Origin: Punica granatum
Taxonomy: Eukaryota > Streptophyta > Magnoliopsida > Myrtales > Lythraceae
Assembly (NCBI RefSeq): GCF_007655135.1
Contig: NC_045127.1
Span: forward strand, 8,751,001-8,815,000
DNA: 64,000 nucleotides
Direction of reading: 5' to 3'
Below the pieces are notes generated by a model that saw only the letters and a program-made list of their open reading frames with translations, was not told the origin of the DNA and searched no databases. Below are positions 56,957-64,000 of the stretch, in pieces. The translations under genes and the position numbers were made by a program. How positions within the stretch are numbered: the first letter of the stretch is position 1; every line of letters starts with the position of its first letter.

Positions 56957-58348
56957 ATGGGCCAAAACGCCTCCGCCAGCCGCTTCAAGATCCAGCCGAC
57001 GGCCCTGATTCCGCTCATCGGCGCCAAGGAAGGCAACGGCCAAAGCGAGGAGGTCGGTCCCGAGCCGTCTGATTGCACCTCCGATCTTCCCGACGAATGT
57101 CTGGCCCTCATTTTCGAGTCCCTCGGCCCCAACGACAGGAGGCAGTGTTCCCTCGTCTGCCGCCGCTGGCTCAGGATCGAAGGACAGAGCCACCACCGCC
57201 TCTCCCTCAATGCCAATTCCGGCCTCCTCCCATCGATCCCTTCCTTGTTCGAGCGATTCGATGCAGTCACGCGGCTCACCCTCACGTGCGACCGGAGATC
57301 GACGAGCATCGGGGACGACGCGCTCGTGACGATATCCGTGAGCTGCTCGAACCTCCGGCGAGTGAAGCTGCTTGCCTGCCGCAACCTCACCCATCGAGGC
57401 ATGGAAGCCTTCGCGAAAAACTGCAGGGGCCTCAAGAAGTTCTCCTGCAGCCAATGTACTTTCGCAGCCAAAGGGGTTAATGCCATCCTCGATAACTGCG
57501 CATCACTAGAAGAACTATCAGTTAAGAGGCTTCGCAGCCTCACTGACGAGACCGTTTTCGATCTGATAGGTCCCGGCGTGGTGGGTGATTCGCTGAGGAC
57601 GATATTCTTGAAGGAGCTTTACAACGGACCAAGCTTCTACCCTTTGATCATCGGCTCAAAGAACCTGAGGACTCTGAGGCTCATGAAGTGCTCGGGCGAC
57701 TGGGACAGAATGCTGCAGGCGATAACAGAGCGGGTGCCCGGCATGGTTGGGATCCATCTGGAGAGGATTCAGGTGAGCGATCTCGGCCTAAATGCCATTT
57801 CCAGTTGTCCGAGTTTAGAGATATTCCTCATGAAGACGCCTTACTGCACAAATCTCGGGCTTGCTTCAGTTGCCGAACATTGCAGGCTACTGAGGAAACT
57901 GAGTATTGATGGATGCAGGGCAAACAGCATTGGTGATCAGGGCTTACTCTCTGTAGCTACTTACTGCCATAATTTGCAAGAACTTGTTCTTGTCGGCGTG
58001 AATGCTACAAGCTTGAGTTTAGGTTCAATAGCTTCGAATTGCCCGAATTTAGAGCGATTAGCGCTCTGTGGTATCAAGACAGTGGGCGATGCTGAGATTG
58101 CGTGCATTGCTGCAAAATGTACTGCCTTAAAGAAGCTCTGCATTAGGAGCTGCCCAATCACGGATCAGGGAGTAGAAGCGGTAGCTAGTGGGTGCCCTTG
58201 TTTGGTGAAAGTGAAGATAAAGAGGTGTAAATCAGTGACTCGCAGGGCAGTAGGTTGGTTGAGAGCCCGGCGAGAATCACTCACTTTGGATCTGGATACA
58301 GTCGGCGATCAAGAACTGGGGTATCTGACTGGTGGTGGTGACTGGTGA
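56957..58348 (+). CDS. SKIP2: F-box/LRR protein of the SKIP2/VFB family
   Basis: An intronless frame of 463 aa. The F-box is at about residues 43-80 (LPDECLALIFESLGPNDRRQCSLVCRRWL), the SKP1/ASK-binding surface of an SCF E3 ubiquitin ligase. About a dozen leucine-rich repeats of the Cys-containing type follow, e.g. CSNLRRVKLLACRNLTHRGM, with LRKLSIDGCRANSIGDQGL and LKKLCIRSCPITDQGVEA. They bind the substrate. The start MGQNAS gives a potential N-myristoylation site, matching MGQ starts of Arabidopsis SKIP2 (VFB family), which act in auxin-related growth. The base composition of the gene is much more GC-rich than its flanks. The downstream end YLTGGGDW is short but complete. No paralogue lies in the window. 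Confidence 0.93.
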   Translation: MGQNASASRFKIQPTALIPLIGAKEGNGQSEEVGPEPSDCTSDLPDECLALIFESLGPNDRRQCSLVCRRWLRIEGQSHHRLSLNANSGLLPSIPSLFERFDAVTRLTLTCDRRSTSIGDDALVTISVSCSNLRRVKLLACRNLTHRGMEAFAKNCRGLKKFSCSQCTFAAKGVNAILDNCASLEELSVKRLRSLTDETVFDLIGPGVVGDSLRTIFLKELYNGPSFYPLIIGSKNLRTLRLMKCSGDWDRMLQAITERVPGMVGIHLERIQVSDLGLNAISSCPSLEIFLMKTPYCTNLGLASVAEHCRLLRKLSIDGCRANSIGDQGLLSVATYCHNLQELVLVGVNATSLSLGSIASNCPNLERLALCGIKTVGDAEIACIAAKCTALKKLCIRSCPITDQGVEAVASGCPCLVKVKIKRCKSVTRRAVGWLRARRESLTLDLDTVGDQELGYLTGGGDW

Positions 58349-60190
58349 CGATTTAATGCGAGAAGATGTAATTGGGCAACTGCATTTGCAGCGGTAATGC
58401 ATTTGAGTCAAGTTTAGAGATGCTGACTTCTGGTATGGATGAGATTCGATGTATGATACTCAATTTGAAGGTCCATTTATGGGGATCATGATTCTTCAGG
58501 TTTCTGCATTACAATCATATACTGTCGAAAGATGCAGCTGCAAATTGGTGTTCTCATTTCGATCTTGATCTCATTCAGACACAAACATTTTGGTGTGTCC
58601 ATTCGATATCATGCTCTAATCATTCTCCCTGAGATAATTCAATCGGCTTCATTCCAGAGCTTACACTACTTTTGATGCCAAGAATCGGTTCTAATAGTCG
58701 TGATACTTTATTGATTTCCACAATTTAGTTGCCATTGATGTTTGAGATCCGTGGGATGCCCTGAAACCCGATTAAGGAGTCACACCGTATAGTTTAGGCA
58801 TGAAGATGTAAGAAACATTTCTTGGCCAATCACCTGTGGATATATTATCAAACTTACTGCCTCATATCATTGCATTTTACTTTAAGCAAATTTTCCATGC
58901 TCTGTAATCCTGCAAATAAATTTTCTTCTCCGATTCAATTCATATGTAAGAAATGATATCCTTCTTCTTGTTTTTTTTTGGATGATAAATATGTCAGAAA
59001 TTATTAGTATTTCATGGTCAGACAGCAACAAACTAAGACACAGGTGGTATATGCAAACCGGTCCAAATAACATGTTCCAGAAGCGGGCCCAAAGCAAGCC
59101 CTTTAAATCTGAACCAGTTCCATACCCAACACGGGCGGTATACGAGGATCCGATGATGATGTGACTCATAAGAGTCGAATCTCGACACTCTTCCCCGCAT
59201 CTCGTTGGCTAACTTAGGCTTCGGAGAAAGAACCGTAATTCCCTTAGTATTCCTAGATATCTTACCAATGCGGGATAATCAAAGGGGCATCAATAACTTA
59301 TATCAAGCACATCTTTAAATAACTCATACCAGCCATATTGGACTATAATCGGTCACAAAAACGAAATTATTACTGGGACGCTGAAAACTTCATGCCCAGC
59401 TCAATATGAAGTACTGGTTTTAGTCGGATTATCTGCCGAGGAGGGCCCGGATATCCTTAAACAAAGAGTACGTAAATAGTTGTGCTCATAGATTAGCAGT
59501 TAATTATGTCAGGAAGGTGGCCGTTTTCCTTAATGCAAGATTGCATTTGAAAGCCACCAAACGATAATAATGTTACAATCGATACCGCAACGAGCTAGCT
59601 AGCTCGTAAAATAAATTAGATGGAGTCAGAGAAATTCCATAATATTTGATCATCGTTCTTCAGGGCCCAAGCAAGCGTAGCTCAGGATCTAATTTTGCTT
59701 GGGACAATAGACTCATTAAACCAATTACAATTACTTACACTGATTTTGCTTGGGATCCTTCCGTTAATCATGCTTCCATTGAATCAAGTTTTTTTTTATC
59801 CTCATTGTCAAATTGTCACATATCCTCTCACATATTTCGGTTGGATTGACCATCTGGTGGGGCTCCTTCGAGCCCACATGACCACAGACATCCAATAAAC
59901 TAACTTGTTCTAGAGTCCCAATTTAATTATTAATTTTTGGAAAAATTTTATAAAAGGAGAAAATTTCACCAGAAAATATCCACTTCGTAATCTCTCTAAA
60001 TATTTATTTCCTCGCACTTTGTAATCTCTCTAACCTCCCATCTCACGTACCTTTCTTTTTATTCGGATCATTTAATATATTTATTCATCAAACTCACTTA
60101 TATGTACATCTATACGCTTGAGAGGTGAAAAACAAGTTCTCTTGCTTCACATGTTCATATTAATTAACTAGCAGGTGCTGCCAGATTGAT
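58349..60190. other. 3' flank of the F-box gene and intergenic DNA
   Basis: The proximal part is probably the 3' UTR. Two TTTTGCTTGGGA blocks (about 59692 and 59743) form a short direct repeat. No gene recognised. Confidence 0.45.
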
Positions 60191-60925
60191 AAGTGATGCG
60201 GCAGAAGAAGTGACAAATCGGTACATCGAGAAAAATAGGTTCTGACGACCATGTCTCGAGGGAAACGACCTTTGGAGCACAACTCATAGTCTTTGGCTGT
60301 GAAAAGACAAGATTTCGGCCGACTTCCATCGTTTAAGGTCTCAAACGAGCATTTTTATGTTATTTGGGCGTTTTTACAATTTTAGAAAAAGTTTATATCT
60401 TTCGTGTAATTTAGGCATTTTTAATTCTATTTAAACGTTGTAAACCCTAGGGTTAAACAAGTCGTTTTTTTTGGATTATCAATAAAGTTTGGAGCTTTCG
60501 TGCTCTTTGCCCAATTCTCGGATTCGATTCGAGTTGGATGCCAATTTCCTAGGTATTCGAAAAATCAATAGGGATTGAAGGTCGTAGTTTTGATATTCTG
60601 CGAAATTAATGGGTTTGTGATAGGTTATTCGCGTGTACGCTGCGTCAGTTGGTATCAGAGCCGCGTTCGCTCTTGGATCAGGGATGCTTCCCTGAAGAGC
60701 AGTTAATCAACATCGTGTTGCGGAGAAGGACGAACTGGATTGGAGGATCGAGCAGATCATTGATACCTGGCTGGTGCGTAGGCTGAACGTGGTTCTGGAT
60801 CGCCTAACCGAGAGGATGAGAGCGCTGATGGAGGGCCGATAGGAGGTCGACTCGAGGCGCGGCCAAGTCCCTAATTCGACTGCGAACTTGGAGGAAATCG
60901 AGTATGATTCCAATTCTGAAGGGGG
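60190..60925 (+). mobile_element. LTR end, primer-binding site and gag start of a Ty3/gypsy element
   Basis: The LTR-like region ends at CA (60646-60647). After GT comes TGGTATCAGAGCC (60650-60662), complementary to the 3' end of initiator tRNA-Met, the usual plant LTR-retrotransposon primer-binding site. From about 60715 a gag-like frame follows (EKDELDWRIEQIIDTW, then DRLTERMRALMEGR), stopped by TAG at 60841, then an EYDSNSEGG-type acidic stretch. Beyond about 60925 the similarity stops, so the rest of the element is missing or rearranged. The left LTR boundary (about 60180-60200) is approximate. Confidence 0.65.
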
Positions 60926-60929
60926 TGCG

Positions 60930-61545
60930 ACTTTGTTTTCCGAAGGGGGGGGGGTCTTCTCGACATCGAAAAACAGACGGAAGACAGACACGAACGGCAA
61001 CTCCTTACTCCTCCCCATCCCTTACTCATCACAGCTCCCTCCTTTGGCGAACTCGATTCTGCAGCCTCCTCCTCCACCGTGCTCTACTACCAAGCTCGAA
61101 CAGCTCACCCACGAGCTCCTCCTCTCTCCGTTGAAGCCCAGGCCAGCACCATCCACTCCGATGATGCCTTCTCGGTGATTTTTGAACTTTTCCTCAACTC
61201 ATGCATGAGCTTCAGCTTGTCCACGCCTCTCAAGCTAAGCACCGTTACTGTCCCTCTTCCTTCCTCCTGCGCTTTGTTCGTTGTTGTTCTGTTCTTCCCT
61301 CTTGTGATAGGCCACAGAAGCCTCAAGCCGCAGATCGTCAAGGGCCTTATCGAGCGTAACATTAGCTCAACTCCCAGCTTTCGGCTCCTTTCTTCCTCCT
61401 CTGCAGCCCACGACAGTGCCTCACGATTCCAGGCAGCGCCTCAACGGTTTAGACTCGACCAAAATAAAGCTCCCGGTGAGGTTCTTACGTCCCATACCTG
61501 GCTGCCCTTGTGTGGACTGAGGAACTTGATGATTTTGGGTTGATT
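60930..61545. other. coding-like GC-rich stretch, not recognised
   Basis: The sequence is pyrimidine- and GC-richer than its surroundings, with several overlapping frames. The frame at 60888-61178 has a proline run and KLEQLTHELLLSPLKPRP, reminiscent of a real exon, but it is fused to gag-like sequence at its start and I know no family for it. The frame at 61079-61543 has no domain. Possible gene fragment next to a retrotransposon breakpoint. Confidence 0.3.
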
Positions 61546-62860
61546 CATCGGTATTTCGATTGATAGCCGTGTGCTTACAGTTTTGGCTAGGATTGTTGAC
61601 GACTCCTAGATAGATTCAGGCCAGTTCCCCTTGATCTTTAGTGCTTGAGATCAAGACTGAGATATTGGTTGAGATGCATGTCTTCCCTCAAATTGATTTG
61701 AGCATGTCTAGCTTGGCATTGATGATTTTGAAAACGTGTTCTCGGTATCGGCCGAATTGCTTGGTGTTTGTTTGATCAATCTAGAATAATTCGTATTGAT
61801 TTTGATAATCGGAAGTCACGATTGAGGTATTGGACTAAGTTAGATATTGGTTCTTGATCGATTCAAGTATGTTCAGTTTGGTTTCGAGAATTCGTTGACT
61901 TACTTGGGTATGAGCATGACCTATGACAGATCCTAAGACTTTCTAGAGGTCTAGCATTTTTTCTTTTTTTTTTCTCTCTCATGCTAAACTGGATTCAACA
62001 TTCTTGTGCATGCTAGTCATGAATAGTTAATAGCCTTAGAGGGCCATCTTGGTCACTTTTAAGTTGTAGAATGAGCCATCCTCGTGCCTAGGCCTCTTAG
62101 AATCGTTCTCCTTTATGTGTGGCATCATTCCAAGTGTTTTCTAAGGTAACTTTAGAGTGATTTATACACTGGACAGCATTGAGTTATGGCCTTAGAGATT
62201 TGCTTCGATCGTATACCCTTTATGAAATGAACCGTCTTCATGTTGTTTTGGTCTCATTAAAGTCAATTGATTTGTGGGTTTTGAGACATATTTCGATCAT
62301 GAACATGGAGTAAGAAAGTTCTTTTGGTGCTTGAGTCTTCTTGGCTTACTCTCGCTCGCATCTCGTGATGATTATGAAATGAGAATGATAAATGCATGAT
62401 AAAGCGTGAGAGGACTAAATTGATTCATAATTAACAGATGAAGCAAATGCAGATCTTGCGCTTGAGTGCCTCCATTTTGGTTTTGGTCATTCAAATCATT
62501 ATTTCGTACCCCGTCCCTTCTCCTTGTTCCCTTTTTGTTTTCTTGCATGTCTCATGGGAGGAGAAGAAAGGTGGAGAGACAAGAAGACAATAGACTAATG
62601 CAGGTGGGGCTCAAAGACGGTGTAGAGGTCGATTTAGGCTTAGATCGATCTCGACTTGAAGGCCACCTGGGTCCATGGTTGTCACGGGATCTTCCAAGCT
62701 AATCGATCCTAGGAATCTCCTAGGATAAGGTATGATTTCTCGATCTTAGCGGTATGTCTAGGACTCCCACTTGATATGATTGCGTGATAACTTGGGCAAT
62801 GAATGGTAAAGTGGGTCTATTGAATCGTAATGACGAGCGGGACCATTTCAACCTTGATTT
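61546..62860. other. intergenic, no gene seen
   Basis: No recognisable gene. The composition is less AT-rich than other intergenic parts and could be retrotransposon-internal or untranslated sequence, but nothing decisive is visible. Confidence 0.35.
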
Positions 62861-62869
62861 TATAAAGTT

Positions 62870-64000
62870 TTCAACCTGTTTCAGTTCAGTCCTTGCAGTT
62901 CTTTTCACTGTTTTCAGATCAGCCTGAAACTTTCAGATCTGTTTCAACTGAGCCCTAGGTTATTTTCAGCATTTTCAATTCTGCCGCAGAACTTTCTAGA
63001 CAATTCAGATCAGTCCAGAGAACTTTTCACCTATTTTCAGTTCAGTCCCTAACGTTCTTAACAAATTCAGAATGGCCCCTAGCCGACATTTCGCATTTTC
63101 AAAGTTGTCCCTAACTGTTTGATCTGTTCCAAATCAGTCCTTGGGATTTCAACTGAATCCCCAATTTTTTTGAAGTTGTTCAATTCAGTCCTTGGGCTTT
63201 TTTTTTTGAGATCTTCAACCCTTTCTACTTAAGTCCCTGAGCGGTTTGTCACTTCCGACCATTCTCCTCCCCGAAATTAATCATTTCCCTTGTTTTTACG
63301 TTTTCTCCATATCATGAGTCGATGTCGTTTTATCGATTTCGTTAAATATCGTGTTTTGTGTGATTGCATGTTTGTTTGAGTTCATAAGATCATGACGGCA
63401 ACGACTTTGTAACATACGTGTTATTGTCGTGTTTGATGTGTGAATATGCGATAAATGGCCTCCTTGTCATGTTTTAAAGTCTTTTCTCGGATTGTGTGTA
63501 ATCGTATTTTTCCTTTTTTTGGCATTAATTGGATGATAAATTGTAAATTAAACGGGTTAGTTTTAAATAATGTGTGTGGATTTTGTGTATTAGCGACTAT
63601 CTCGAGTCCACGAGGATCTGAAAGCGCATCGATCATCATTTGACCAGGCGTTCTTGGCCTTCGGGGACCCGTCTTGGTCTTCGTGTCACAAATCGCTTCA
63701 TAAACCGTAGTACCCAAAGCATAAGGCAATAATCACTAAAAGAATTTCACATACGGGAAAAAGGACGTGTAACTCGGCTAAATAAATCACCCGGCTTTAA
63801 GCAAAGTGCATAAATTGATAAATTACCGGTAACCACGTCGATAATTTTAGAATGGGTTTATCTGTTAATAAAATGCGAAATTTAAATAATCATACACTCG
63901 GCATAATCAAACGAGAGCAAATAGGGGAAAAGGGTTAGGTTTTGGGTTTTCAGGTGGAAAAACATGTTCTTGGCATAATATGTTCTTCCAATGCCCCAAA
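62870..64000 (+). mobile_element. LTR-like stretch related to the 4.58-kb solo LTR, incomplete
   Basis: It begins with a series of CAGTTCAGTCC-type repeats (about 62880-63250), then ATCGATTTCGTTAAAT (63336; cf. 23690), GGCTAAATAAATCACCCGGCTTT (cf. 24339) and GGGTTAGGTTTTGGGTTTT (63931; cf. 24608). The order is the same as in 20988-25570, so this is a diverged relative. Its left part lacks the TGTCAGCACCCC start and its right end runs off the window. Confidence 0.6.

Noticed and set aside
56921..57543. Two minus-strand frames of 177 and 205 codons
   Set aside because: They lie antisense to the F-box region of the SKIP2-like gene and have no domain.
60888..61178. 96-codon proline-containing frame as a host gene
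   Set aside because: Its start is gag-like retrotransposon sequence; the rest is coding-like but matches no family I know. Listed only as an unrecognised stretch.

Overview
The window is nuclear DNA of a flowering plant, most likely a eudicot. It is AT-rich, has spliced genes with GT-AG introns, plant-specific families (plant cyclin D, SKIP2/VFB F-box, DCL/DUF3223, plant carbohydrate esterase, K+-dependent asparaginase, PMEI) and many plant transposon remnants. I cannot name the species. No tRNA, rRNA or CRISPR array was found.

Six loci have an intact gene model. They are a secreted/SGNH carbohydrate esterase (CE-1, 14036-15283, +), a K+-dependent isoaspartyl peptidase/L-asparaginase (19677-16319, -, four exons), a D-type cyclin (38564-37413, -, two exons), a second carbohydrate esterase (CE-2, 45186-43566, -), a chloroplast DCL homologue (52476-49899, -, three exons) and an F-box/LRR protein of the SKIP2/VFB type (56957-58348, +). 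A PMEI-family gene at 6981-7565 is interrupted by one in-frame TGA. These genes do not form a pathway; each is an independent plant gene.

The left part (1-13.4 kb) is repeat-rich. It holds a Helitron 3' end, a 494-bp solo LTR with its own target duplication, a 5'-truncated Ty3/gypsy element whose 3' LTR belongs to the same family, a field of GAGACGGAAAT-type subterminal repeats, and a Mutator-like element with a GC-rich interior. The middle (20-34 kb) has a 4.58-kb solo LTR, a nested tandem repeat, and a 1.13-kb inverted-repeat element with a GC-rich repetitive core. Four inverted-repeat elements with 9-10 bp target duplications (Mutator-like) lie in the window, one of them inside an asparaginase intron and one just 5' of the DCL gene.

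The most informative locus is 38.9-52.5 kb. A tandem duplication spanned the 3' exon of the DCL gene and the first exon of the adjacent esterase gene. It left each gene with one complete copy and one orphan exon, and both orphans have decayed: a stop codon in the DCL orphan, a frameshift and a deletion of about 460 bp in the esterase orphan. Next to it, a 1.43-kb tandem duplication carries two copies of a 115-aa ORF and ends in broken esterase exon 2 fragments. The right end (60-64 kb) is again retrotransposon sequence: an LTR with a primer-binding site, and an LTR-like stretch related to the 4.58-kb solo LTR that runs off the window.
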